DNA of 64,000 nt. Source: an uncultured Bacilli bacterium. GTDB lineage: Bacteria > Bacillota_I > Bacilli_A > RF39 > UBA660. Position numbers and translations under genes: made by a program. This document shows positions 1 to 8,088 of the stretch, in pieces. The notes under the pieces were generated by a model. The model made no database searches. It was not told the origin of the DNA and saw only the letters and a list, made by a program, of their open reading frames with translations. Each line of letters starts with the position of its first letter. Position 1 is the first letter of the stretch. The stretch is taken from positions 1 through 64,000 of the forward strand of contig CAJTWC010000002.1 in the NCBI GenBank assembly GCA_910580185.1, written 5' to 3'.

Positions 1-1016
1 TGAAATAAAAATTTATGAACATATTTTAAATAATCAACTGATAATTCAAATTTATTTTCATCTAACAATTCAACTATTCTAGCAGATACAAAATCACATT
101 CTAATTCATTATGATTTACTTCGTTTTTATTTTCTTTTTCAACATAGTATTCCCTTAATTCTTTTTCTACTTCTTCTATAGTTAAATTTCCTTCAACATT
201 TTCTTCTAATAGTTTTTCTAAATATTTAGAAGGTTTTAAATTATCTACTTCTTGAAGTCCAATAGCCATATCCCATTGTAATTTTTTTATATAGTTACCA
301 GATTTGTATTCTTCTTCATATTCATTAGCACTTGAATCAAATTCCTTTTCATCCATAGAAATATCACCTTCTTTATTATAGCATATTTTATCACTATTTA
401 TTTCAACTAATAATTCACTAAAAATTTCTTCTAATCTTTCATACATTCTTAGTTCTCCCTTTAATGATTTAGTTAAAGTAAATATTTGTTTATATGACCA
501 GTAGATTATTCCGCAAACAATAATCAAACTTATAAAATATGGAAATATTGAACTCATCATTTCAATATTTATTCCATCTTTGTTAACAAATGGAATAATT
601 ACTGTAATAATTAAAGTTATAATATTCCAAAAGTTATTGCTTTTACTTTTTGGTACAATCATATTTCTATAATGATTAATAATATTTATAATATTTTTTT
701 CGTTATATATTTTGTTAAATATAAGATGATTTTTAATAATCGATATTTCCTGTTTATTAATTTCAGTTTGTAATGTATTATCCTTTGTTTTATCAGAGTG
801 TATATTAATATAAAACTTTTTCTTTAATTCATACTCACTAATCGCTTTCATAGAATAAATCAAAATTAATACTAAAGCAATACTTATATAAGTATGTTTT
901 AACAATCCAAATATCCATATAGATACAAAAGATGCAACATATACAACAAAAAATTTCCTTGTAATTCTATTATAAGCACTTTTCTTTTTATATAATTCTT
1001 CAATTTTATTATACAT
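1..1016 (-). CDS. Membrane-anchored Fic-family protein with VbhA-like antitoxin segment, partial
   Basis: The frame is open from ATG at 1016 to the left edge (338 codons), so the C-terminus is missing. Residues about 21-57 and 137-183 form two pairs of hydrophobic segments, predicting four membrane helices. Residues about 250-338 (WDMAIGLQ, LKPSKYLEKL, ENVEGNLT, VSARIVELL, then YVHKFLF at the edge) match the antitoxin_VbhA segment and the start of a Fic domain as I know them from Firmicutes. The catalytic HxFx(D/E)GNGR loop would lie outside the window. ENVEGN resembles the (S/T)xxxE(G/N) inhibitory motif but has Glu where Ser/Thr is usual. Fic enzymes usually transfer AMP to target proteins. 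An AGGTG lies 6 bases before the start, and the gene follows the DUF6119-like gene by 12 bases, so they are probably co-transcribed. The family call is good; the membrane fusion needs care because a second ribosome site precedes codon 221. Confidence 0.7.
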   Translation of the reverse strand, partial: MYNKIEELYKKKSAYNRITRKFFVVYVASFVSIWIFGLLKHTYISIALVLILIYSMKAISEYELKKKFYINIHSDKTKDNTLQTEINKQEISIIKNHLIFNKIYNEKNIINIINHYRNMIVPKSKSNNFWNIITLIITVIIPFVNKDGINIEMMSSIFPYFISLIIVCGIIYWSYKQIFTLTKSLKGELRMYERLEEIFSELLVEINSDKICYNKEGDISMDEKEFDSSANEYEEEYKSGNYIKKLQWDMAIGLQEVDNLKPSKYLEKLLEENVEGNLTIEEVEKELREYYVEKENKNEVNHNELECDFVSARIVELLDENKFELSVDYLKYVHKFLF

Positions 1017-1028
1017 AATTGCACCTAA

Positions 1029-2750
1029 TTATCCATTTATATTAAATAGTAATAGTTGATAACCTTTTTCATTTAATTTTTTGCTCGTATCAATTGTAAT
1101 GTATTTTGCGTAATTGGAGTCTGTACTATCTGAAAGATTATACATAAATCCTGCTACATAATATACATTAGTTTTATCAAATAAAGCAATGAATTCGTCT
1201 TTACTTATGTCTTTGATTTTATTGTTAGGATATTTTTCTAATATATCATCATAATATTTTTCAATAAAAACTTTCTTTTCCATCATATAATGATTTATAA
1301 ATTCAGCTGATGCTAGAATTTGATTTAATACATCTCTAGCACCATTCCCTTGAAATTTTAATTTATTATGTATCAAATATAAATTGTCATCATCATAATA
1401 AATCAAGTCGGCTAATTCTATATTATTACTTAAAACTGTATGGGATACTATAATGTCATCTGATTCCTTAAAAGTTTTATTATAAGCATCTTCCGTTAGT
1501 GAAGTATTATTGTTTAGTAATATATCCCTCAATTTATCGTCAATTTTAATCATTTGAGCATAAGTTTTTTTAAACTCACTATCTAAGTTATCAATAAAAT
1601 TATTATCAAACATTAACCATTTATCATTAAATAGAAAAAAAGGTTGTCTATTCTCATCTTCGATGTATCCTTGCATACATTGCTTTATTTTAGTAGGGTA
1701 TAATATTGTTTCTTTATCATTATATACGACTAAATTATACTTTAATAATCGTTCTATCGAAGTTTTTGTAATTGGAGTTGTTAAACATTTTTCGTACAAA
1801 TCTTTCATAGTAATAGGTACATCACTCTGAAAGATTACATTTTTATCATTATCCTCTATAACATAGGAATTACCACCAACACAATATTCAGAATAATCAT
1901 CACCGACCAAAATAAAATTATCTATATTACCAGACATTAAATACTGAATAAACTTTTCATTTATATCCTTATAAGAATACCCATACTTTTTAGCATCAAC
2001 AAAATAGCCAAGCGAAAAGTTGTCTTCATTTTTTTCTATACTAATTAATTTACTTAACACTATAATTAATTCTTCAATAGTTATTGACTTGCGAATTACA
2101 AAAGAATCTTTTGCCACAAGATTTAAGCTCTTTACCCTTTTATTTTCATCTATTTCAATGCCCAGTAACTCAATCATTTCTTTATCAAACTCTAATGATA
2201 ATTCTCTAAATATAGAACTCATATCATTTTCTGTACTTATCGTTGTCACATTTCTATTAGAGTGTTTGCTTGATAATTTATTACCAGACATTCTGTTTTC
2301 TAAAACGGATTTTATTGCTGCACTATTTTCTTTCATTATTTTAGGTAATAAATACAATCCATAGTTTCTTTGAGTATACTCAGAAATATAATTACTACCT
2401 AATCCACCAGTAAGCAAAAAGATATTACCATCTTTCAAATATGATAAAACATATGAAATATGAGTATTAGACAAATCAATATCCTCTTCCAACATATTGT
2501 CTATCATTCCATACCAAGATGGATAATGATATGTTTTAAATACTAAACCATTAAAGCCATTATTAGAAACACTTACAATCTCATTTTTCTTCTTTTGTAA
2601 AACTTCTTTTTTTATAGTTTTTAATATTTGATTTTCTAACTCTGCATAAGATATGATTTTAAGATCATATTCTGTGTCGAAATACTTAACAGCTCTTTCA
2701 TAATCAACTTTATAAATACTGAATTGTGTTTCATATTTTTTCTTTGCCAT
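1029..2750 (-). CDS. TIGR04141/DUF6119-like sporadically distributed protein
   Basis: This is a 573-residue soluble protein. The start is ATG at 2750, because GAGGTG lies 5 bases upstream; an upstream TTG overlaps that site and is rejected. The C-terminal half carries the layout I associate with TIGR04141/DUF6119: an acidic block (IELADLIYYDDD), then LIHNKLK, then GNGARDVLNQ, matching the family pattern of a basic IHVK segment followed by a small-residue SHL-Q segment. That family is patchily distributed and often sits in defence or mobile islands; its biochemical role is not established as far as I know. The gene is followed 12 bases later by the Fic-type gene. It is preceded by a terminator-like hairpin inside its own probable leader and by a truncated amidase, which suggests acquired DNA. 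The assignment is moderate and rests on motif layout only. Confidence 0.55.
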   Translation of the reverse strand: MAKKKYETQFSIYKVDYERAVKYFDTEYDLKIISYAELENQILKTIKKEVLQKKKNEIVSVSNNGFNGLVFKTYHYPSWYGMIDNMLEEDIDLSNTHISYVLSYLKDGNIFLLTGGLGSNYISEYTQRNYGLYLLPKIMKENSAAIKSVLENRMSGNKLSSKHSNRNVTTISTENDMSSIFRELSLEFDKEMIELLGIEIDENKRVKSLNLVAKDSFVIRKSITIEELIIVLSKLISIEKNEDNFSLGYFVDAKKYGYSYKDINEKFIQYLMSGNIDNFILVGDDYSEYCVGGNSYVIEDNDKNVIFQSDVPITMKDLYEKCLTTPITKTSIERLLKYNLVVYNDKETILYPTKIKQCMQGYIEDENRQPFFLFNDKWLMFDNNFIDNLDSEFKKTYAQMIKIDDKLRDILLNNNTSLTEDAYNKTFKESDDIIVSHTVLSNNIELADLIYYDDDNLYLIHNKLKFQGNGARDVLNQILASAEFINHYMMEKKVFIEKYYDDILEKYPNNKIKDISKDEFIALFDKTNVYYVAGFMYNLSDSTDSNYAKYITIDTSKKLNEKGYQLLLFNING

Positions 2751-2775
2751 TACTACACCTCGCTTCAAAAAAATA

Positions 2776-2808
2776 AGCAGTATCCATCTTAAAAAGAATG
2801 ATACTGCT
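2776..2808 (-). terminator. Terminator-like hairpin in the leader of the DUF6119-like gene
   Basis: A 9-bp inverted repeat (AGCAGTATC / GATACTGCT, arms 2776-2784 and 2800-2808) is followed on the minus strand by TTATTTTTTT. It ends only about 16 bases before the start at 2750. It may stop read-through from the truncated amidase, or act as an attenuator for the downstream gene. Confidence 0.7.
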
Positions 2809-2820
2809 ATTCTTAATTAC

Positions 2821-2826
2821 ATTATA
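2821..2826 (-). promoter_or_regulatory. Possible -10 (TATAAT) for the DUF6119-like/Fic operon
   Basis: A perfect minus-strand TATAAT lies just upstream of the leader hairpin. The -35 region 17 bases away (TTAAAA) is weak. If it is used, transcription starts near 2814 and the hairpin at 2776-2808 forms in the 5' leader. Confidence 0.4.
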
Positions 2827-2993
2827 TAACAAAATTCGACAATTTTTAATATTTAAAGCAGAATTTATTGAAAATTCTTATTTTTGTACCAATAATAAGT
2901 TCAAAAACTTAATTTTAGTATTCTTTATCAATAATTTTCTTTCATTTAAATACAACCGTCTTAATACCCTTATAAATTTAATCCATACAAGAG

Positions 2994-3251
2994 CTAAGTA
3001 TGTCCTCCTGCATTCAAGTGATTAGATATAACTATATCATCACTACTTGATATGTTTGGCCTGATAGTATTTATACGATCTGTTGGATTAAGTGTTGTAT
3101 CTCCTGTTCTAGTAATAACAGTTGGTATACCTAAATCTTTAAATCTGTTATACATATAATTAGCCATTTTAAGCGTATACTCCTTTTCAATTATATCTCC
3201 ACTAGAAGCACCTGGATCTGATCCTCCATGCCCTGCATCTACTATAACCAT
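2994..3251 (-). pseudogene. N-acetylmuramoyl-L-alanine amidase, truncated (Amidase_3)
   Basis: Only the first 85 residues remain. They start like a normal family member (VIVDAGHGGSDPGA) with the usual first zinc ligands: H8 in the AGHGG motif, E22 or E24, and H78 in SNHLNAGG. The sequence then breaks off after GGHT at a TAG, although the family continues with about 90 more residues including the catalytic Glu. The start is intact, with GGAAGTG upstream of ATG 3251. The break near 2995-3000 probably marks a deletion or insertion boundary next to the Fic/DUF6119 cassette. A functional product is unlikely because the fold is incomplete. Confidence 0.75.
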
Positions 3252-3321
3252 ATTATCACTTCCTTCATGGTATTGTATGATTAATACCTAGATTGGTGAA
3301 AAAAAAGAAACTTAACGTTTC

Positions 3322-4464
3322 TTAATTTGTTTTATCCAGTTTTATTGTTGTTTTGTTTTCCTTACTATTTCTATAGTAAGTAACTTCTATTTCATCACCT
3401 ATTTTATGTCTATATAATTGGTATTTAAACTCTGATACAGTAGTTACTTTTTCACCATCTACTTTAGTAATAATATCTCCATCTTTTAATCCTCCATTAC
3501 TTGCAGGATATCCATCATTAACTTTAACTAGTATAACGCCAGATTTAATGCTAGAATCAACGTTTATACCATATCTATATAATGCATACTTATTAGTTAA
3601 ATCAAGTAATTGAACACCAATTATTGGTCTTTGAATTTCTTTTCCTTGTGCTAGTGTATCAACATAATTCATAGCATCTTCTATAGGTATAGCAAATCCC
3701 ATTCCCTCTACTTGAGTATCAACTAACTTTAATGATGTTATACCTATTACATCACCTGCTAAATTAACTAGTGGCCCACCACTATTACCAGGAGAAATTG
3801 CAGCATCTGTTTGTAATACTTTTACTATGTATGACTCTGTTGTAAGTGAATTTGCGTTAGAAGAACTTGTTTCAATCAATCTATCCTTACCAGATAATAT
3901 TCCCTTAGTTACAGTTCCTGCATAAGCTGATCCAAGTGGAGAACCCACTGTAAATACGCTATTACCAACTTTAATATTCTCACTCTTACCAATACTTACA
4001 ACTTGTAAAACATCTTTAGCATCCATTCTTAAAACTGCTAAATCAGTATAAGAGTCATACCCTAGTACTGTTAAAGTAACCGCGTTATTATTTGATAAAA
4101 TACCTTGTACTGTTTTAGCACCTGATACAACATGCGCATTAGTTAATACATACCCATATTTACCATCTTTTTCATAAACGAATCCAGTACCAGAACTTAC
4201 TGCACTACCATCTTCTGATAATACCTCAATACATAAAACCGCATCATAAACTTTATCAATTGCATCTTCCATTGCTTCTTCGGTTACCTTAGTTTCAGAA
4301 AAAGTTCTATCCTTAGTTATAACCGTAGGATTTTCCTTACTGTATAAATACATAATTCCAGCACCTACTAAAAACGCAATTATAATTATAACGATAAACT
4401 TTATTGGTCCAAGATTTCTTTTCTTTTTCTTCTTGGTTCCTTCTATGTATTCTATTTTATCCAT
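3322..4464 (-). CDS. htrA: HtrA/DegP-like membrane-anchored serine protease with PDZ domain
   Basis: A 380-residue protein. A Lys-rich cytoplasmic N-terminus precedes one membrane helix (about 21-41), which places the protease domain outside the cell. The trypsin-like triad is visible: H111 in TNAHVVSG, D141 in TDLAVLRMD and S228 in GNSGGPL. A PDZ domain covers about 280-375 (GLKDGDIITKVDGEKV). HtrA proteases degrade or refold damaged exported proteins. The gene begins 9 bases after the Abi_2 gene ends, so the two probably share a transcript. Length and order of domains are normal for Gram-positive HtrA. The family call is firm; the substrate is unknown. Confidence 0.95.
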   Translation of the reverse strand: MDKIEYIEGTKKKKKRNLGPIKFIVIIIIAFLVGAGIMYLYSKENPTVITKDRTFSETKVTEEAMEDAIDKVYDAVLCIEVLSEDGSAVSSGTGFVYEKDGKYGYVLTNAHVVSGAKTVQGILSNNNAVTLTVLGYDSYTDLAVLRMDAKDVLQVVSIGKSENIKVGNSVFTVGSPLGSAYAGTVTKGILSGKDRLIETSSSNANSLTTESYIVKVLQTDAAISPGNSGGPLVNLAGDVIGITSLKLVDTQVEGMGFAIPIEDAMNYVDTLAQGKEIQRPIIGVQLLDLTNKYALYRYGINVDSSIKSGVILVKVNDGYPASNGGLKDGDIITKVDGEKVTTVSEFKYQLYRHKIGDEIEVTYYRNSKENKTTIKLDKTN

Positions 4465-4473
4465 ATTAACCTC

Positions 4474-5406
4474 CTATTTGAGTCTAGCTATTTCAGCCCA
4501 ATTACTTGGAAAGCCCATTCTATCTAATATTTTATTTTGTGGTATTATATCAACTCTACCATCTAAAATACTTAAATCATAATCAACTTCATTAACAAAA
4601 TCAACAAAATCACTATCAGTAAGCATATATTTAAGCATTATAACAACCGCGAACATATCGTTTTTACCATATATATACTCATCATTCATAGTTGGTATAT
4701 TAAGCTCTCTATGGTATCTAGTATCAAGTATTTCCTTTTGGGTTTTATGTTCATATACTATATCCTCATGAGCACATAGGTTTCTATAATTAGCTAAAAT
4801 AGAAATATATACAGTAAGTGTTTCAACATCTAAATTATAATACTCTGCAATAACCAGTTTATCTTCTGGCTTTAATATTGAATATAATTCATTAATCATT
4901 CCAAAAGTTAATAACTTAACCAATATCCATAAAGGAACATATCCATAATTACTTAAATAGTGAAGTGTCGCACTATGTTGTCTTCCATTTAATTTAAGTT
5001 GTCTTTTTATTTTATTTAAAACATCATTAACTTGTCTTATTTTTTTTGAATCCTGAGAAAAGTTTGATGGTTTTAAATAATCCTTTTCCTTTATACCATA
5101 CTTTCTAGATAAATTATATGCCATTATAGACTTTAAATTGTTTTCAACAATAAGTAAATTCTTAAATAAAAGATTTCTAAAACTCCTATCAAATTGAAAC
5201 ACAGCATATAACTCCTCGAAAGTAGTACCCTTTATAAAATCATTACCTTTACTACTTTTCATAAATATATGTCTATATCCATTAATAAAAAAGTAATTTT
5301 CCCTTAATAAAAGTCCTTCTGCCTTATCCACATCATTAATTACCAACCCACGATTTTTTAATATATCAATTTGCTCAGATAAGGTTTTAAACTCTTTTGA
5401 CTTCAT
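4474..5406 (-). CDS. Abi family protein (Abi_2; AbiD/AbiF-like, HEPN-type)
   Basis: A 310-residue soluble protein. The N-terminus (LSEQIDILKNRGL, then ENYFFINGYRHIF) and the central FDRSFRNLLF are typical of Abi_2 proteins. R208-N-L-C-A-H213 gives the R-x4-H motif of HEPN ribonucleases. Members can abort phage infection, probably by RNA cleavage; a role here is inferred from family only. AGGTG sits 7 bases before ATG 5406, and an extended -10 lies further upstream. The gene is directly followed by htrA with a 9-base gap, an uncommon partner. No antitoxin gene is visible next to it. Confidence 0.85.
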   Translation of the reverse strand: MKSKEFKTLSEQIDILKNRGLVINDVDKAEGLLLRENYFFINGYRHIFMKSSKGNDFIKGTTFEELYAVFQFDRSFRNLLFKNLLIVENNLKSIMAYNLSRKYGIKEKDYLKPSNFSQDSKKIRQVNDVLNKIKRQLKLNGRQHSATLHYLSNYGYVPLWILVKLLTFGMINELYSILKPEDKLVIAEYYNLDVETLTVYISILANYRNLCAHEDIVYEHKTQKEILDTRYHRELNIPTMNDEYIYGKNDMFAVVIMLKYMLTDSDFVDFVNEVDYDLSILDGRVDIIPQNKILDRMGFPSNWAEIARLK

Positions 5407-5425
5407 CTAGCATCACCTATTATAA

Positions 5426-5431
5426 ATTATA
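5426..5431 (-). promoter_or_regulatory. Extended -10 (TGTTATAAT) for the Abi_2-htrA operon
   Basis: Minus-strand TGTTATAAT lies about 20 bases upstream of ATG 5406. No convincing -35 is present, as expected when an extended -10 is used. Confidence 0.5.
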
Positions 5432-5520
5432 ACATACAATCAAATATTTGTTATTAAAATGTTTCAGGATGATCCCAAAAATAATAATACTATCTATAAT
5501 TGTAAGAAATATGTCAAAAT

Positions 5521-5551
5521 AAAAAGTCTAAAATGTATTTCTAGACTTTTT
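5521..5551 (-). terminator. Rho-independent terminator after the YdcF-like gene
   Basis: A 10-bp stem (AAAAAGTCTA / TAGACTTTTT) is followed on the minus strand by a T-rich run. It lies 13 bases past the stop at 5565 and separates this operon from the Abi_2 gene. Confidence 0.85.
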
Positions 5552-5564
5552 CAACATTTTTCAT

Positions 5565-6314
5565 TTAATTAAAATAATTTTCTTTTTGTCCTTCTACCAA
5601 ACCATGTTTATTTATTAAATCTTTTATTTCTGTTACAGATAATATATATTTAGAAAATCCTAAATCTTTAAGATAAAAATAATCTTTTTTAATTTCCTCA
5701 GGAACATAATTTTCTAATTGCCATCCAAATTGAGGATATATTATTATTCTTTGAATATCGCCAACAATAACGGATATTTCACCTATAATATCTTGGTAAG
5801 GTTTATTATCTAATGTATCAAAAAACTCATCAAAAGTTATATCAGGTGACGTAATTATTAAATGTTTATTTTTTAAAATTGATTGTGCACAAGATAACGT
5901 TCTTCTTTCATCAAATGGTCTATGTACAATAACAACTTTATCATATTTAATTCCTTGATTATTTAATATTTCTTCTGCAAATCTAAAATTATCTCCTGTG
6001 TTAGATGACTTTGTTTCGATTATAATATCGTCAGGTCTTATTCCGTTTTGCATAGCAATATCTTTATAAATCTCAGCTTCTGTCTTTTCAAAGAAACCTT
6101 CAGTTTGTTTTCCTAAACCTCCTGCAAATAAAATTTTAGATCCATATCCTTGTTTTAATAAATTTGCACATTTTATTGGAATGTTCAAATCAGAACAGCC
6201 ACATCCAATTATTAAATCACACTTTTCTAATGGCTGATTAAGTTTCATATAATTCCATATTTCAAGTAAAACCCTTTTAATTTCCTGTTTATGAGTCTCA
6301 TAATTACTATTCAT
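5565..6314 (-). CDS. YdcF family protein (DUF218; SanA/ElyC-like)
   Basis: A 249-residue protein without an obvious signal peptide. The DUF218 core is clear: CDLIIGCGCSD near residue 33, KILFAGGLGKQTEG, TEAEIYKDIA, then ETKSSNTGDN and VVIVHRPFDERR. Proteins of this fold bind nucleotide-like ligands or affect envelope polysaccharides, but the substrate is usually unknown. This version is cytoplasmic by sequence. Its ATG overlaps the UGA stop of the upstream HAD gene by 4 bases (ATGA), implying translational coupling. The family is confident, the function open. Confidence 0.85.
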   Translation of the reverse strand: MNSNYETHKQEIKRVLLEIWNYMKLNQPLEKCDLIIGCGCSDLNIPIKCANLLKQGYGSKILFAGGLGKQTEGFFEKTEAEIYKDIAMQNGIRPDDIIIETKSSNTGDNFRFAEEILNNQGIKYDKVVIVHRPFDERRTLSCAQSILKNKHLIITSPDITFDEFFDTLDNKPYQDIIGEISVIVGDIQRIIIYPQFGWQLENYVPEEIKKDYFYLKDLGFSKYILSVTEIKDLINKHGLVEGQKENYFN

Positions 6315-6958
6315 TTTATCACCTTAATTACTTTTTCATTATCTTTTTTATTTATAATCATCTCTAGAAAATCTCTAATACTATGTTCTTCATCTACTAT
6401 ATAACAATCTATTCCTGCATTATCGGCACCAGTTTTATCGCTCTTGATACTATCTCCAATCATAATGCAATCTTCTTTGTTTGTATCCCCAATCGCTAGT
6501 TCAAAAGATTTTAAATCAGGTTTCATTGCATCCTCACCAGCAACAATTCGATCAATATATTCATATAAACCAGTTCGTTTTAATCTTGGTATTTGAGTTC
6601 CACTAAACCAGCTAGTAAGAATTACTATATCTTTATTATTTGATTTTAAATAATCAAACAACTCAACAACTCCATCAACAACTTGGTCTTTTATAGTTTC
6701 TCCGTTATGAATCATCCAACCATTTATTGTTTCTTCGCTCATACTAAATCCATAACTTTTGAAAAAATTACTTAGTGTTTTAAAATTATATTTTGGAAAT
6801 TCTAATTCATATTTATTTAATATAGATTGTTTTTGATCAAAAAATTTTTCTTGTTCCTCTAAAGGTATACTTTTTCTTAAAAACTCATCTTCCATAGACC
6901 AATCAGGTATTAATAATGTATAATCTAAATCAAATATATACTTTTTATAGTTTTTCAT
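6311..6958 (-). CDS. HAD superfamily hydrolase (subfamily IA-like phosphatase)
   Basis: A 215-residue protein. Motif I is FDLDYTLL near the N-terminus, motif II is ILTSWFSG, a KPD block carries the motif III lysine, and motif IV is MIGDSIKSDKTGA. These define a Mg-dependent phosphatase of the YjjG/phosphoglycolate phosphatase type; the substrate cannot be told. ATG 6958 is preferred over 6970, because GAGGCAGG lies before the former and nothing before the latter. The stop is UGA and overlaps the YdcF start, which is direct evidence that UGA is a stop in this genome. Confidence 0.85.
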   Translation of the reverse strand: MKNYKKYIFDLDYTLLIPDWSMEDEFLRKSIPLEEQEKFFDQKQSILNKYELEFPKYNFKTLSNFFKSYGFSMSEETINGWMIHNGETIKDQVVDGVVELFDYLKSNNKDIVILTSWFSGTQIPRLKRTGLYEYIDRIVAGEDAMKPDLKSFELAIGDTNKEDCIMIGDSIKSDKTGADNAGIDCYIVDEEHSIRDFLEMIINKKDNEKVIKVIK

Positions 6959-7106
6959 AACCTGCCTCATTTCTTATTAATCATTATATATTAAAACTAA
7001 TATCAATACAACATATTATATAACTCTAACATATTTTATCAACTTAAAACATTGTGTTCATATCTGCAACCTACAATGATAGTTCTATTTATATTTTCTA
7101 ACATAT

Positions 7107-7136
7107 AAAAAAGCCCGAATATATCGGACTTTTTTC
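7107..7136 (-). terminator. Terminator after rpsI
   Basis: A hairpin with GCCCGA / TCGGAC in the stem and A/T-rich flanks ends in a T run on the minus strand, just past the rpsI stop at 7158. One C/A mismatch interrupts the stem. Confidence 0.85.
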
Positions 7137-7157
7137 AAATATTGAAATTCGTAAATA

Positions 7158-7571
7158 TTAACGTTTACTAAATTGTGGAGCACGACGTGCTTTTTTAAGA
7201 CCATATTTCTTACGTTCTTTAACTCTTGCGTCACGAGTTATAAATCCTGCTTGTTTTAATATCTTTCTAAATGAAGATTCAGAAGTTGGATCAGTATTTA
7301 TATCATATTGTAATAATGCTCTTGTAATACCTAAACGGATTGCACCTGTTTGACCAGAGAATCCACCACCTTGTACATCTACATCAATATCAAACTTATC
7401 AGCAGTCTTAGTAGCTTCTAATGGTTGTTTTAAATCCATAACTAAAGTTTTGAAAGGAAGGTATTCATTAACGTCTCTACCATTGATAGTAATTTTACCT
7501 TTTCCTGAAGTCATTCTTACTCTAGCAATAGAGCTTTTACGACGACCTGTACCAATGAATGTTTTTGCCAT
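7158..7571 (-). CDS. rpsI: 30S ribosomal protein S9
   Basis: A 137-residue protein. GTGRRKSSIARVR near the start and the terminal KKARRAPQFSKR are S9 signatures; the C-terminal tail reaches the P-site tRNA. It lies 13 bases after rplM, the usual L13-S9 pair. GAGG lies upstream of ATG 7571. No anomalies seen. Confidence 0.98.
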   Translation of the reverse strand: MAKTFIGTGRRKSSIARVRMTSGKGKITINGRDVNEYLPFKTLVMDLKQPLEATKTADKFDIDVDVQGGGFSGQTGAIRLGITRALLQYDINTDPTSESSFRKILKQAGFITRDARVKERKKYGLKKARRAPQFSKR

Positions 7572-7584
7572 TTACATATCCTCC

Positions 7585-8013
7585 TTAAATTTCCACTTGT
7601 TCTGGCTTTTGAGCTTGTTGTTTATGTTCAGGACCAGCGTATACAAATAATTTTTTATACATTTGACGTCCTAATCTTCCTTTTGGAAGCATTCCTTTAA
7701 CAGCTCTTTCAACCATTTCTACTGGATAATTTTCACGCATTTCTTTTGCAGTTCTTTCTCTTAAACCGCCTGTATAACCACTGTGGTTATAATAAATTTT
7801 TTGGTCTAACTTATTTCCTGTTAATACTACTTCTTTAGCGTTAATAATGATAATGTTATCTCCGCAATCAACATGTGGAGTAAAAGTTGCTTTATGTTTT
7901 CCTCTTAACATAACAGCAGCCTTTGAAGCTACTCTACCAAGTGGTTTTCCCTTAGCATCAATAACATACCATTTACGCTCAATGTTTGAGGCATTAGCCA
8001 TAAATGTTGTCAT
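7585..8013 (-). CDS. rplM: 50S ribosomal protein L13
   Basis: A 142-residue protein with L13 features: RKWYVIDAKGKPLGR, then HKATFTPHVDCGDN, YYNHSGYTGG and MLPKGRLGR. It has the normal bacterial length. ATG 8013 is preceded by AAAGGAAAGGAA, and upstream lies a structured leader that probably mediates feedback by L13. It is the first gene of the rplM-rpsI operon. Confidence 0.98.
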   Translation of the reverse strand: MTTFMANASNIERKWYVIDAKGKPLGRVASKAAVMLRGKHKATFTPHVDCGDNIIIINAKEVVLTGNKLDQKIYYNHSGYTGGLRERTAKEMRENYPVEMVERAVKGMLPKGRLGRQMYKKLFVYAGPEHKQQAQKPEQVEI

Positions 8014-8025
8014 ATTTTATTTCCT

Positions 8026-8081
8026 TTCCTTTATAAGTCTGTTTTCCCAGGACAAACTTATGTGGGTTTATAAAATGTACC
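8026..8081 (-). promoter_or_regulatory. Ribosomal protein L13 leader RNA with pseudoknot
   Basis: In the transcribed strand, ATAAGTTTG (8061-8053) pairs with CAGACTTAT (8041-8033). The loop contains TGGG (8049-8046), which can pair with CCCA (8066-8063) just 5' of the stem, forming a pseudoknot. The 3' arm ends next to the rplM ribosome site. This fits the L13 leader class of low-GC Gram-positives; exact Rfam membership was not tested. Confidence 0.65.
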
Positions 8082-8088
8082 AATTTAA

